This document shows positions 1 through 8,678 of a stretch of 64,000 nt of DNA, piece by piece. Position 1 is the first letter of the stretch; every line of letters begins with the position of its first letter. The DNA is taken from NCBI GenBank assembly GCA_024399065.1, contig JAKSIB010000007.1, positions 62,001 to 126,000 of the forward strand, in the 5' to 3' direction. This DNA comes from Fibrobacter sp. (lineage in GTDB: Bacteria > Fibrobacterota > Fibrobacteria > Fibrobacterales > Fibrobacteraceae). The translations under genes and the position numbers were made by a program. The notes under the pieces were generated by a model. It was not told the origin of the DNA. It was given only the letters and a program-made list of their open reading frames with translations, and did no database searches.

Positions 1-191
1 AGGGTCTTCACGTGGAGGGTGCCGACGTCGGTCTTGACGACAAGGTGGATAGGCTCGTCCAGGTTATAGCGGCGGGCCTCCTTGCGGGTGGTCTCCAGCC
101 CGGCGAGGCACTCGCGACCGGGTTCGCTGTCCACGAATTCGTAGGACAGGACCATCTTCATCTTCATAGGTTCAATCAGCGCGTTCTTCAT
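1..191 (-). CDS. Hypothetical phage protein, 3' part cut by window edge
   Basis: An open frame starts at an ATG at 191 and runs off the left edge (63 codons seen). A strong ribosome site, GGAGGG, lies 5 nt upstream. Its start overlaps the stop of the small membrane gene 188..349 (TCATGA arrangement), which fits translational coupling. The visible residues are mixed charged and hydrophobic with no recognised motif. It is the last visible member of the leftward late operon, so a lysis or late accessory role is possible but not shown. Confidence 0.6.
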   Translation of the reverse strand, partial: MKNALIEPMKMKMVLSYEFVDSEPGRECLAGLETTRKEARRYNLDEPIHLVVKTDVGTLHVKT

Positions 192-349
192 GAGTCCCTC
201 CGCGTAATGTCCTTTAAGGTCTCGCAAGGATGGACGATTTCCTCCGCATCCTTGTTAATAACATGGAAGAGCCGACAAGAAATCCAGCCCATAACGTAGG
301 CCACAACGCCAAGGATGACCATAAGGATGAGCAAGCCCACGTCAATCAT
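188..349 (-). CDS. Small membrane protein, 53 aa
   Basis: One hydrophobic helix (about residues 4-24, LLILMVILGVVAYVMGW) at the N-terminus is followed by a charged C-terminal tail. The start ATG overlaps the stop of the upstream gene as ATGA, and GGAGG lies just before it. It sits in a run of tiny one-helix proteins after the fibre genes, the place where phages of this kind often keep holin or spanin genes. A holin-like role is an inference from size, topology and position only. Confidence 0.6.
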   Translation of the reverse strand: MIDVGLLILMVILGVVAYVMGWISCRLFHVINKDAEEIVHPCETLKDITRRDS

Positions 350-636
350 TTAGTTCCTCCCACTTGCAACTTGCCGTCAACGAGCAACTTGATTTGCGTT
401 GTAAGTTCAATGAGTGTCTTGTCCACACGTTGAAGGTTTGCACTCAATTCCTTGGTGTTTGCGTCAAGTTTGGAATCGGTGCGGGCTTGCTCAATGGCAA
501 GCTGCTGAATTTGGCGTTCATTGTCCTTTGCTTGGTAGCAACCATAGCCTCCAAGCAAGAGAGCGAGGAGTGCTATGGCAGGGAACAAGCCATATTTCGA
601 AGCGATCTTTGAAAGTGTTTCAAGCATATTGTACAT
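346..636 (-). CDS. One-helix coiled-coil membrane protein, 96 aa
   Basis: A hydrophobic segment at about residues 17-34 (LFPAIALLALLLGGYGCY) is followed by a long hydrophilic helix-prone stretch with heptad-like spacing of L and I. This topology (membrane anchor plus coiled coil) resembles Rz-type i-spanins and small phage-lysis accessory proteins, but no family signature is visible. ATG at 636 is chosen; ATG at 627 (GGA 8 nt upstream) is equally possible, while an upstream TTG at 666 has no ribosome site. The stop overlaps the next start (ATGA). Confidence 0.6.
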   Translation of the reverse strand: MYNMLETLSKIASKYGLFPAIALLALLLGGYGCYQAKDNERQIQQLAIEQARTDSKLDANTKELSANLQRVDKTLIELTTQIKLLVDGKLQVGGTK

Positions 637-721
637 CCGTTTTTGAGTACCGTTGTTTAACACCAAATGAATAAAATTTTAAGCTTGCCGTATCTGGAAG
701 AAAAAAGTTTGTAATTTTGAA

Positions 722-835
722 CTACCTTGCAATCTTTTCTGCAACAAGCAGCACTACCACGGCCACGGAGCCACCTATCATTATGTAAGGCACGAGCTTG
801 TTCAAATCAGTACGCCATTTCCCGAAAGTTGTCAT
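722..835 (-). CDS. Tiny membrane protein, 37 aa
   Basis: ATG at 835, stop TAG at 722-724. The N-terminal 15 residues are charged; residues about 16-33 are hydrophobic (IMIGGSVAVVVLLVAEKI) and the end is basic. The start lies inside the 3' end of the large adhesin gene (29-nt overlap in another frame), typical of a coupled late phage gene. Holin-like or membrane accessory function is plausible from size and location; nothing more can be said. Confidence 0.5.
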   Translation of the reverse strand: MTTFGKWRTDLNKLVPYIMIGGSVAVVVLLVAEKIAR

Positions 836-1970
836 ACTGGGCGATGATGGCTGCAGTGACATGGGACAGCTTGTTCTTGTCGGCGAACGCAACCATAGGG
901 GCTACAAGACCATTCCTATCTACCGAGTTACCATGGCAAGTCACCCAATGCTTCACCCCTACGTACCATACGCTCAGTGTCTCGTTGTTAATTACGACAG
1001 TCTTGCCAGTCAACCGCATAGAAAACTCGGCAGAGTCATTGTATGTCGGGGTCCAGTACCCACAAAGGCCGAGCTTGTTTTCGTCATCATATTTTTCCAC
1101 CAGGAAGACGCCCACAGGTTCGCACCCGTATGATGTAGCCACGAGAAACTCGCCATTCCACTGTACTGGGTTGTCGCGCTGTGAACCTGGTGTGAAGTAG
1201 TCAAAATATGTACCACCAAGGTAGCCTCCCGTGACTGGCACGGCAATGCCTGCGCTTTTGTCTGCCTGGGATGGCGTATACGAACGCCGATGAACCTTCT
1301 TGTCCCAGGCATCGTATACAATACCTTTGCCAAGTTTATCAGTCCTATAGTTATTGTTTGCCAATGCAAACGAGACTGCGCTCCAGTCCTTTGGTGCGAA
1401 AGCCCCTGTGAACTGGTTGACAACCCACACGCTTGATGCACCAATGCAGTTTTTTATCAAGTTGTTGCTGGAGTTGTTTTTGTCAAGGTAGTAGTATGGG
1501 TAATAGTCGAAATATCGGTTTCCACCGGGTACTACGTCCATATAGTCGACATAGCAGCATATACTCTTGTCTTTCTTGTAGAAGAAAGACTCACTTCGCT
1601 TGCTATAGGTATATCCAGGACGACCCCCACCTACATATACGATTTCACCATTGCTCGCTGACATTCCAGTGTTAGGGTCGATGACTCCGTTGCCAACAAC
1701 TTTGTACTTGTGACCTGGGACAAGGTCCGTGTTGTTTCTCACCATATTGGCAAGTTTTGTGTAGGTCGCGTTCCCCTTGTCTACAACCGAAGGACTCTCC
1801 CATTCATCCGAAGATATATTTCCCGAATGCAGTATTTCGGGTTCATAGGTCACAATAGATGGAGTCGTGGACGTGGATTGGACACTCCTCAATGCCCATC
1901 CCGTATCGCTCCACAGGTTTGTACACTGTCTCAGGATACAGCCTCGGTCCCCGTTAGTCTTCCAAATCAT
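807..1970 (-). CDS. Distal tail fibre / receptor-binding protein, 387 aa
   Basis: The protein is rich in Tyr, Asn, Ser and Gly with many short beta-prone stretches and Cys pairs, like phage tip adhesins, but no catalytic motif is recognised. ATG at 1970 starts one base after the stop of the preceding fibre gene, with a GGTGGTG stretch upstream, so the two are probably translated together. It is the last large gene of the fibre cluster and has no fibre-repeat N-terminus, so it may be the receptor-binding tip attached to, or a chaperone for, the 238-aa fibre upstream. No diversity-generating elements are seen near it. Confidence 0.6.
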   Translation of the reverse strand: MIWKTNGDRGCILRQCTNLWSDTGWALRSVQSTSTTPSIVTYEPEILHSGNISSDEWESPSVVDKGNATYTKLANMVRNNTDLVPGHKYKVVGNGVIDPNTGMSASNGEIVYVGGGRPGYTYSKRSESFFYKKDKSICCYVDYMDVVPGGNRYFDYYPYYYLDKNNSSNNLIKNCIGASSVWVVNQFTGAFAPKDWSAVSFALANNNYRTDKLGKGIVYDAWDKKVHRRSYTPSQADKSAGIAVPVTGGYLGGTYFDYFTPGSQRDNPVQWNGEFLVATSYGCEPVGVFLVEKYDDENKLGLCGYWTPTYNDSAEFSMRLTGKTVVINNETLSVWYVGVKHWVTCHGNSVDRNGLVAPMVAFADKNKLSHVTAAIIAQYDNFREMAY

Positions 1971-1971
1971 A

Positions 1972-2688
1972 TTACACCACCACAAAGCCGCAAGGCTTGA
2001 ATTGCCCGTTTTCTTGGTATATGGGTGTATTTCCTGCACCGACGTCGCCTCCACTCCATTCTGACCATCCGTCAGTATCGTGAAGATGACGCACTCTAAT
2101 TACGCTACTTTCATCCTCAAAAGCAATCTGCATACCGTAATTTCGAGTCCACGGGATACTTATGACAAACCCGTCTGTAAACGGAGACTTTGTTTTGTCA
2201 AAATTTGAACTTTTATCTTCGAAACGATATGCAGCAATATAAGCGGGGCCTACACCTCCAGATGTATCGGACGAAACATTTAGATTAAACTGTTCTGCAT
2301 GCTTATCTGTAGTAGCGCCAGTAAAAACAAGCTTATCCTTAATTTGAAGCTTGTTCGAACTTCCTCCAATATCGACATCAGTGCTAGTGAGTTTTCCTTT
2401 GATGTAATTATCAAAGAACTCTTGCAACGTGTAGTACCATCCATTGCTGAAGTCTCCGTTGGCAACGAACATCTGCTCACCATCTTCGGGTTTGGTGCCA
2501 TTTATGAGTCCGCGTGCAAGGTTGAGGAACGCCTCCTTCGTAGTAGCCTTGCCTGTTCCGCCTCTTGCGATTGGCAACGTGCCTGCGTTGATGTCGCTGG
2601 CATCGTGGTTGTGACTCTTTAGAGCAAACGTGTCCTTCAATTTGGCCCACAAGGTCTGCAGGCCATCAAGGTTGAGGTATTTAGCCAT
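1972..2688 (-). CDS. Tail fibre protein, 238 aa
   Basis: The N-terminus (MAKYLNLDGLQTLWAKLKD) closely matches that of the next fibre gene, and residues 24-46 carry a collagen-free fibre motif common in phage tail fibres: SHNHDASDIN followed by a GTLPIARGGTGKAT stretch. The rest looks like a C-terminal carbohydrate-binding beta domain. The shared N-terminus points to a common docking surface on the baseplate with different distal ends. It lies 24 nt downstream of its paralogue. Confidence 0.8.
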   Translation of the reverse strand: MAKYLNLDGLQTLWAKLKDTFALKSHNHDASDINAGTLPIARGGTGKATTKEAFLNLARGLINGTKPEDGEQMFVANGDFSNGWYYTLQEFFDNYIKGKLTSTDVDIGGSSNKLQIKDKLVFTGATTDKHAEQFNLNVSSDTSGGVGPAYIAAYRFEDKSSNFDKTKSPFTDGFVISIPWTRNYGMQIAFEDESSVIRVRHLHDTDGWSEWSGGDVGAGNTPIYQENGQFKPCGFVVV

Positions 2689-2711
2689 CTTGTAAAACCT
2701 CCGCTACGTGG

Positions 2712-4445
2712 TTAGGTCAATGCGCCGATTTCTTCGTCGGTGATCGCAGTCATCTTCGGCTCGTAGGTGTTGCCCGTGAACTCCTCGGTTGCCACCTTCT
2801 TGGAGCCACTATACAGGCATCCGTCAGTACCGACGTAGGCGGTGTCGTGGGAGTAGGTCTGCGGGTTCGCTGCCTGGCTTGTCGCGCCGACCAGGAAAAT
2901 CTTGGAGCTGGTATCGGTAGAGCCTGCGGTGTTCTTGGTGTCGTGGTCGTTGTCCTGCTGGGTGAACGTGAAGGAGGTGCCGTCAAGACGGGTGGCCGTG
3001 AAGGTGGTTCCGTTACGGCTGATGTCCACGATGGGATTGTTGGCCGCACGGTCAGTTCCAAGGAGCTGGTACTGTGTTCCATCGTACATGAGGTACGCGA
3101 TGTCGCCTGCGCCGATTACGCCAGCCGCGATGGCCGCACCCTTGTTGAAGATTGCCTTCGCGCCCTTGGAGTTGATGTTCAGGGTTGCGTTGGCGTCCAC
3201 TGCATTGGTGAACTTGACCGCAACCACACCGCCCTTCACAAGTTCGTAGTTGGTGAGGGAGCCAACCTTTGCAGCCGTGCCGGTTGCGGTGCTGCAGGTT
3301 GCATAGCCCTGGCCGAGTTTCTCGTTCGTGTATGTGGTGTTGGAGTCGGGTGACCACAGGCCAGCGGAGGTTACGCCGACGATATGGCCCTTGGCGTCAC
3401 GTTTCAGTCCGGTCACAACCTGGATGAGGCTTCCGCTGGATGCAGTGGGAAGCTGGGTAGCGGAGCCACCGGACGCGTTGATTGCAGCGCTTGTGTCCTC
3501 GGCGGGGGTGTAATGGTTGCCGACGCTAGTAACCTTGGTGTCGGTGTTGGGGTTGGCGGGGATCTTGCCGGAGGTTACGGACACCCCTACAACGTGGCCC
3601 TTTGCGTCCCTCTTGAGCTGGACACCCTTGACGACGTCGATGGACCATGCAGCGGTCGCTCCAGTGGCACTTGCGGAGAGCTGCGCGTCGGAGTCCTCTG
3701 CCGGGGTGTAGTGGTTGCCTACGGATGTCACCTTGGTATCGGTATCGGTGAACACGGCGTTGGACGGGACGCTCTTGCCGATGGTGAGCCCGCTGTCCTT
3801 GATCTTCTTGCCGGTGGTGCCGTCGAACACAGCGACGCGTGCATCGGTTGCACTTGCAGGGCCGATGACTACGCCGTCGAGGTTGCCCTGGATGAAGTCC
3901 CAGCTTGCGGCGATGGTTGCGTAGTTGTTGGCGGTTGCAGCGGCGGTGTTGTCGGTGTTACAGATGAGCATGTCGCCGATTTCGACGGCCACGCCATCGA
4001 TGAAGCCCTTGGTGGTGACCTTGTATGTCCATCCCTTGCTTGCCGCAGGGGTCAACGAGCCGTAGCCTCCCGTACCCTTGGCTGCGCCAGCGAGGGTGCC
4101 CTTGTAGACCATGGCGTCAGCCTCCGCCATCTTGTCGGAGATGGCCGTGTTGACCCACGCGGTCGTAGCAATCTGCGTGGTGTTCGTGCCAGCGGCGGCT
4201 GTGGGAGCGGTAGGCGTGCCAGTCAAGGCAGGGCTTGCAAGGGGGGCCTTTTGGCCAAGGTGAGTGGTAAGGTTTGTGACCTGGCTCTCGCTGATTGCGA
4301 TGTTGCCATAGGTAACCTTGCCGTCCTGATATCCGGTCACGGTCTTGCTTGCGCTCGGGCTGTTAGCCGTCACTCCGTTGCTGATGAATGTCTTTACTTT
4401 GGACCAGAAGGTCTGCAAGCCGGAAAGGTCTAGGTATTTTGCCAT
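2712..4445 (-). CDS. Long tail fibre protein with internal repeats, 577 aa
   Basis: Starts with the shared module MAKYLDLSGLQTFWSKVKTF, then carries repeated fibre segments: TKVTSVGNHYTPAED occurs twice (around residues 245 and 305) and LKRDAKGHVVGV / LKRDAKGHIVGV occurs twice. Ala, Thr and Gly are abundant. Base composition is distinctly more GC-rich than the baseplate genes at 6-13 kb, which suggests that the fibre genes were acquired separately. Likely a trimeric fibre that binds the host surface. Confidence 0.8.
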   Translation of the reverse strand: MAKYLDLSGLQTFWSKVKTFISNGVTANSPSASKTVTGYQDGKVTYGNIAISESQVTNLTTHLGQKAPLASPALTGTPTAPTAAAGTNTTQIATTAWVNTAISDKMAEADAMVYKGTLAGAAKGTGGYGSLTPAASKGWTYKVTTKGFIDGVAVEIGDMLICNTDNTAAATANNYATIAASWDFIQGNLDGVVIGPASATDARVAVFDGTTGKKIKDSGLTIGKSVPSNAVFTDTDTKVTSVGNHYTPAEDSDAQLSASATGATAAWSIDVVKGVQLKRDAKGHVVGVSVTSGKIPANPNTDTKVTSVGNHYTPAEDTSAAINASGGSATQLPTASSGSLIQVVTGLKRDAKGHIVGVTSAGLWSPDSNTTYTNEKLGQGYATCSTATGTAAKVGSLTNYELVKGGVVAVKFTNAVDANATLNINSKGAKAIFNKGAAIAAGVIGAGDIAYLMYDGTQYQLLGTDRAANNPIVDISRNGTTFTATRLDGTSFTFTQQDNDHDTKNTAGSTDTSSKIFLVGATSQAANPQTYSHDTAYVGTDGCLYSGSKKVATEEFTGNTYEPKMTAITDEEIGALT

Positions 4446-4474
4446 GGTTTGTTTTTCCTTTTGTGTTTAAAATT

Positions 4475-5248
4475 CTACGAGAACAGGGCCTCTATGTCGA
4501 TGTCAGAGATTGGCTGCGGGTGGTTGGCGAGATATGCCATGGAACCCTCGTCGGTTTCGTTCCAGTCGGTCTGCGGAATCAAGTCGATACGGGCGTTGAG
4601 CGCGATGTCCTCCTGGATTCTCGCGTCTGCCTCGGCAGAAATCGCTTCGCTCACTTCCTCGCCTGTAACGAAATCGCCGGTCTTTGCCTCCAGGGCCTCG
4701 ATAGCCTCGCGAAGCTGGTCGTCGTACAGCTCCCTTGCGTCGGACTCCTTCTTGATCTCGGCGTCCACCTCGTCCTTGGTGTATGCGCCCACCTGGGCTG
4801 CGGTCACATTGTGGGGGTTGTCCCGGTCGTTTACGTGGGCGGCGAGTTCTTCGGCAACCTTGGCCACGGACGCGGAGACCTTCTCCACGTCCTGCTTGGT
4901 GGCGTAGTCGCCGAGTTCAAGGTGCAGGAAAAGCTCCCATTCGGAGCCGTTGTAGCGGACAAAGTCCCCGGCGACAACATCAAGCCAGTCGGCGTTCTCG
5001 TTCCGGATTGTTCCTGAATCAAGGCAGGTCCAAATGTCACCTTCCTTCATATCGTCCATCGCATTGATTTCCGCGATGGTTGCGGAGCCCTTGAATACAA
5101 TAGCCGATCCCTTGTCAATCGCGGCTGCGATGACCTCTGCGACGTTCTTTAGCGCCTCGTCGCGCGTGACGGGAGGGTCCACCTTGGCGTTTTCATTGCC
5201 AACGCGGATAAGCCCCTCGGTCAAGAATTCAACTAAAGATTCGGACAT
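4475..5248 (-). CDS. Tail fibre / fibre-linker protein, 257 aa
   Basis: Residues about 135-155 contain NDRDNPHNVTAAQVGAYTK, a motif seen in many phage tail fibre repeats, and the C-terminal half is a charged helical stretch with heptad character (ADARIQEDIALNARIDL). The N-terminal half has a small beta-rich domain (VFKGSATIAEINAM...DIWTCLDSGT) similar to fibre heads that appear in Mu-like and siphophage tails. A role as an elongated connector between baseplate and distal fibre is inferred. It is followed 29 nt downstream by the repeat fibre. Confidence 0.7.
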   Translation of the reverse strand: MSESLVEFLTEGLIRVGNENAKVDPPVTRDEALKNVAEVIAAAIDKGSAIVFKGSATIAEINAMDDMKEGDIWTCLDSGTIRNENADWLDVVAGDFVRYNGSEWELFLHLELGDYATKQDVEKVSASVAKVAEELAAHVNDRDNPHNVTAAQVGAYTKDEVDAEIKKESDARELYDDQLREAIEALEAKTGDFVTGEEVSEAISAEADARIQEDIALNARIDLIPQTDWNETDEGSMAYLANHPQPISDIDIEALFS

Positions 5249-5263
5249 TTATCGCTTTGCTCA

Positions 5264-6172
5264 TTAGGGGTTGAGTTCGGTCCAGCCGCTACCGGTGTAC
5301 ACGTAGAGTTTGAGTACATTGTAGGAGTTATTTGCAAATGCAAAAGAGCCGGTTTGGACGCCGTCTGTCGGAAGCTGGCTTGCGCTGGAGTAAAGGCCGG
5401 TAGACCAGCATCCTCTTACCTCTCCGGCTTCTATGACGTCAAACGAGGCGCCGCCTGCGTGCAGCTGGTCAGTCACTTTAAGGGAGTTCTGAATTTCCAT
5501 TCTACCGGTAACGGCCATATCGTTCTGAACGATGGTCTTGACCTTGGAACGGACCTCTCCGTCCTTGACCACGAATTTTCCGTTAATAACATTAAGAAGG
5601 TCGGACACCTTTACAGAAGCTGCTTCAATCTGTGCCGTCTTCACGTGTCCGGAGCCGATTTCCGTGTTTACGGAAGTTCCGTCGGAATTTTCAAAAGCAA
5701 TACCATTGTCGGAAATTTTAAGACCGTTTCCTTCGGAATCCTTGACTATTACGGACTTGTCTACATTGACGTTTCCCATCACGGACGCGTCGCCTTCAAA
5801 TGTCACTGAATCGGTAAACGAGAACTTGTTTCCTTCGTTGAAACCAAAGGAAATGCCTGCGGAGCCTTCCGGGTCGTAGATACTGAAGGTTCCTTCGCGG
5901 CTATCAATTTCAATGGTATAGCCACCCTTCATCTTGATCTGTCGCAGCAAACCACTAGACATCGCCTGCAGCACAAGTTCCAGGACAGCTCGCAGCACTT
6001 GTCCATCATCATTTTCAGACAGAGCCATTCCAGCCTGTTCAACGATGTTGCAAAGCTCTCTCTGGATGGTATTGAACCAGGCAGCATTCAAACGGGTAGC
6101 TGGCAGGCCCGATTCCGGGACACCATCAGTAAATTCAGAATTAACAGCAGTATCTGTATCAATTTTATGCAT
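5264..6172 (-). CDS. Proximal tail fibre protein, 302 aa
   Basis: The N-terminus (MHKIDTDTAVNSEFTDGVPESGLPAT) matches the start of phage tail fibre proteins that dock on Mu/P2-type baseplates (pattern: IDT, GxPxxGxPAT, then W-N-x-x-Q-x-E). The middle is a run of VKDS / ISDNGIAFEN beta-helix-like repeats, and the C-terminus includes an SGWTEL-type end. Its position right after the gp48-like gene is the expected place of the first fibre gene in Mu-type tails. Confidence 0.8.
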   Translation of the reverse strand: MHKIDTDTAVNSEFTDGVPESGLPATRLNAAWFNTIQRELCNIVEQAGMALSENDDGQVLRAVLELVLQAMSSGLLRQIKMKGGYTIEIDSREGTFSIYDPEGSAGISFGFNEGNKFSFTDSVTFEGDASVMGNVNVDKSVIVKDSEGNGLKISDNGIAFENSDGTSVNTEIGSGHVKTAQIEAASVKVSDLLNVINGKFVVKDGEVRSKVKTIVQNDMAVTGRMEIQNSLKVTDQLHAGGASFDVIEAGEVRGCWSTGLYSSASQLPTDGVQTGSFAFANNSYNVLKLYVYTGSGWTELNP

Positions 6173-6175
6173 AAG

Positions 6176-7057
6176 TTACCCCTTTTCTCCATAGGCATAC
6201 AAACATCTTGTATGAGACGGAATCGATGCATTGATTAACTTTTCAAAAGCAGCCTTTTCCCACCAGCGAAGTGGCTTATTACACTCCGTTTGACAGTTAA
6301 AAAATCCCACATCACTCAACGGGATATTCTGCTTAATCATCCAATAAAAGTTGAGGCGTTCCGGAGTATCTTGAACGCCACCAAAACGTTCTGGATTTTT
6401 CCAATACTCATAGATTTCAACATCCATACCGAATAGCGCAGCGACCGACTTAAAATACGGAATAGTACAGTCACCCTTTTTACAGGCTTTTCTATAAACT
6501 TCAAGTAACCTCTTCTTCGATTGTTCGCTGTCGCTCCCTTCGTATTCAACGCCTTCTTCCGGCAAGCGGTACTCCGATTCAAAAACAGCAACCGAGTCTG
6601 TATGTGTAGGCGAAACATTTTTCCTATAAGCCGCTATCAAGCGATAAAGTTCTACAACTGTCCCCGCAATCCCAAGCATCAGACGACTAAATAAACCATC
6701 CGAACCTTTGTACCAAGAAAAGCCACGTGGCAAAAGTCCCAACAAAGACTGGCAGACATTCTGTTTAAAATCACTTTCCGGATGGTCAGCCACATTATCC
6801 AGAGCCAATCTTTTCGTATCATCCGTCACATCAACTTTTCCAACAAACTCACGATTTGCACCGGAGCCGCCCACATAAAGTTTCAAAATTCCCACTGTTT
6901 TGGGGGCCATCACCTGAATAAAACCATCGTCATAGTCATAGACAACAGCTTCGGAATCACCAAACCACGCTTTAGTACTGCCCGAGAAACCAGCTCCGTA
7001 CACATACACAGAACCGCCCTGCACAACAACTTTACCAGCGTAATTACGAATCAGCAT
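6176..7057 (-). CDS. Baseplate protein, Mu gp48-like (DUF2313/YmfQ), with extra N-terminal beta domain
   Basis: Residues about 95-290 match the YmfQ/DUF2313 family, the baseplate wedge protein that follows gp47 in Mu-type tails: SLLGLLPRGFSWY near the start of the domain, then PEEGVEYEG and a C-terminal part with Cys pairs. Residues 1-80 form an additional beta-rich segment (VVVQGGSVYVYGAGFSGSTKAWFG) resembling an IPT/TIG fold, which family members usually lack. The start overlaps the end of the gp47-like gene by 14 nt. Protein is longer than the usual about 200 aa because of that extension. Confidence 0.75.
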   Translation of the reverse strand: MLIRNYAGKVVVQGGSVYVYGAGFSGSTKAWFGDSEAVVYDYDDGFIQVMAPKTVGILKLYVGGSGANREFVGKVDVTDDTKRLALDNVADHPESDFKQNVCQSLLGLLPRGFSWYKGSDGLFSRLMLGIAGTVVELYRLIAAYRKNVSPTHTDSVAVFESEYRLPEEGVEYEGSDSEQSKKRLLEVYRKACKKGDCTIPYFKSVAALFGMDVEIYEYWKNPERFGGVQDTPERLNFYWMIKQNIPLSDVGFFNCQTECNKPLRWWEKAAFEKLINASIPSHTRCLYAYGEKG

Positions 7058-8192
7058 AAGAACTCCAAGTCACTTCGCCATCTACAACAGGCTGTTCATA
7101 ACCGGACTCTTCAGATTTCGCAAGAGAAAAACCTTGCGTCGAACCGTTAACTTTATACACGGCCACTTCTTCCGCACTGGAGGAAGATTTTAGCTCCGCC
7201 GTCAAGGACGAATTTGTGACAAATTCTCCAGGTTTATAATTTCTTAATGCAATGCGCAAAGAATCCATAACAGATTTCTGCACATCGGAATTATTCGGTC
7301 TGATCTTGATTTCAAAATTCAAACGTTTTTCCGTACAGGAAACGACTCGAACATCGGCGGTAACAGGCCTTCGGACATCAGCGGTAACATAATCACGAAC
7401 ATCATCAACAACAGTTTCGTTGACCGCAATATGGTCATCATCGCCATAATGAGCCAAAACACAAGTTACAGCGCCGACATGAGGGCAGTTCCGCAGAGGA
7501 ATGCAACGGGACACTCCTTCAAATCTTTCTGCCCAGTTCTTGTAATCATTATCAGAACCACCGCACGGCTGGTTTCGCTTGAAATTCAAAAGCCGTTCTC
7601 GATACTGTTCAACAGTTTCGCCCCAATACTCAACATTTCCGTTGACAAGGACTTCAATCCTAACACCACCAACAAACCCTTGATCATCGACAAAAACGGA
7701 TTTTTCAACGCCATCGGGCACAATATCCCTAAAATTCAATTCAGTTCCTGCGGAAAGATTCCCGTTTTCGCCAGGTTCAACGGCAACAACACCAATAGGC
7801 GTTCCGCCTATCCCTCCGGAAAGAACAACATCGGCAACAACTTCAAATTCTTCGCCAGACGGAGTCGAGAAAATAGTTCCTTGCAAAACTCGTGCAGATA
7901 CATTTTCCGATCTAACAATCACGCGGCCGCGAGCGTAACCTTCAGGCTTATTGGGCAAATCAAAATCCGCACCATTACTCTGGAGTGTCTCAACATCACA
8001 ACTTGTCACAAAAGAATTTCGCCACATTTTCTGCAACATAAGCACAACGAGGTATGCCACCGCCGCAAATACACGGGCAATTACCTTCGTTACGCTTTTA
8101 CGAAGAACAGAACTTTCGCCACCAAAAGCAGACGACATCTTATTTTCGGAAATACGAACAAATTCGTTAAGAGTCGGAACGGAAAAAGCCAT
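7044..8192 (-). CDS. Baseplate J-like protein (Mu gp47)
   Basis: A 382-aa member of the baseplate J/gp47 family, which forms the wedge of contractile tails. Visible family traits are the N-terminal TLNEFVRISENKMSSAFGG, the central SGGIGGTPIGVVAVEPGENGN with the typical GxxGNL-type turn, and a C-terminal stretch with PVTADVRV. ATG at 8192 forms a TGATG junction with the stop of the gp46-like gene; a GTG one codon earlier is the alternative. Order gp45-46-47-48 is that of Mu. Confidence 0.9.
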   Translation of the reverse strand: MAFSVPTLNEFVRISENKMSSAFGGESSVLRKSVTKVIARVFAAVAYLVVLMLQKMWRNSFVTSCDVETLQSNGADFDLPNKPEGYARGRVIVRSENVSARVLQGTIFSTPSGEEFEVVADVVLSGGIGGTPIGVVAVEPGENGNLSAGTELNFRDIVPDGVEKSVFVDDQGFVGGVRIEVLVNGNVEYWGETVEQYRERLLNFKRNQPCGGSDNDYKNWAERFEGVSRCIPLRNCPHVGAVTCVLAHYGDDDHIAVNETVVDDVRDYVTADVRRPVTADVRVVSCTEKRLNFEIKIRPNNSDVQKSVMDSLRIALRNYKPGEFVTNSSLTAELKSSSSAEEVAVYKVNGSTQGFSLAKSEESGYEQPVVDGEVTWSSYADS

Positions 8193-8623
8193 CACAAAAC
8201 CTCATTCCACAACATATTGAACCTGTAGTCTTTAACCTCTTCACCCTTAAGCACGGAAACATCTATATCGAGAGATTCGGCATCACAATGAACATCAACA
8301 TTGACATCAGAAGCCACACCGTCATCAATCAGCCACTGTAGCGAATTTTTGACATACTGACGGGCAAGCAAGACCGCATTCGCATCACCACGCTTTTGAA
8401 AAAGAGTATGAACTAGAGAGCCCCATTTATCACCCTCAAAAGTCGGTTCACCCCACCATCCATCATCCTGAAGTTTTCCGGAGAAACCAGAGACTTTGCG
8501 GGCCATGGAACCGATAGACAGAAGCACAGCATTCTTGAGAGACTCACCCATCAGTAAGTCACCATTTTCAAAGCACAGGTCAAAAAAGCCGTCTTTTCTT
8601 CGTTCCAGCAGCAAGTCGCTCAT
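8192..8623 (-). CDS. Baseplate protein, Mu gp46-like
   Basis: 143 aa, matching the phage GP46 family of baseplate wedge proteins: an N-terminal DLCFENGDLL, then GWWGEPTFEGDKWGSLVHTL in the middle (the conserved WW-G-D-x-x-GS-x-L pattern). ATG at 8623 is chosen over a TTG at 8644. No Shine-Dalgarno is visible; instead TATATT lies 7 nt before the ATG (8631-8636), so a leaderless internal promoter is possible in addition to operon readthrough. Confidence 0.8.
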   Translation of the reverse strand: MSDLLLERRKDGFFDLCFENGDLLMGESLKNAVLLSIGSMARKVSGFSGKLQDDGWWGEPTFEGDKWGSLVHTLFQKRGDANAVLLARQYVKNSLQWLIDDGVASDVNVDVHCDAESLDIDVSVLKGEEVKDYRFNMLWNEVL

Positions 8624-8678
8624 AGGAACGAATATAGACAGCAACCATTATGAATTAAATATTTTCGTCACATTAAAA

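Noticed and set aside
807-2688. Diversity-generating retroelement or invertible fibre genes
   Set aside because: No reverse transcriptase, no template/variable repeat pair and no invertase in the window; the shared fibre N-termini are explained by module exchange.
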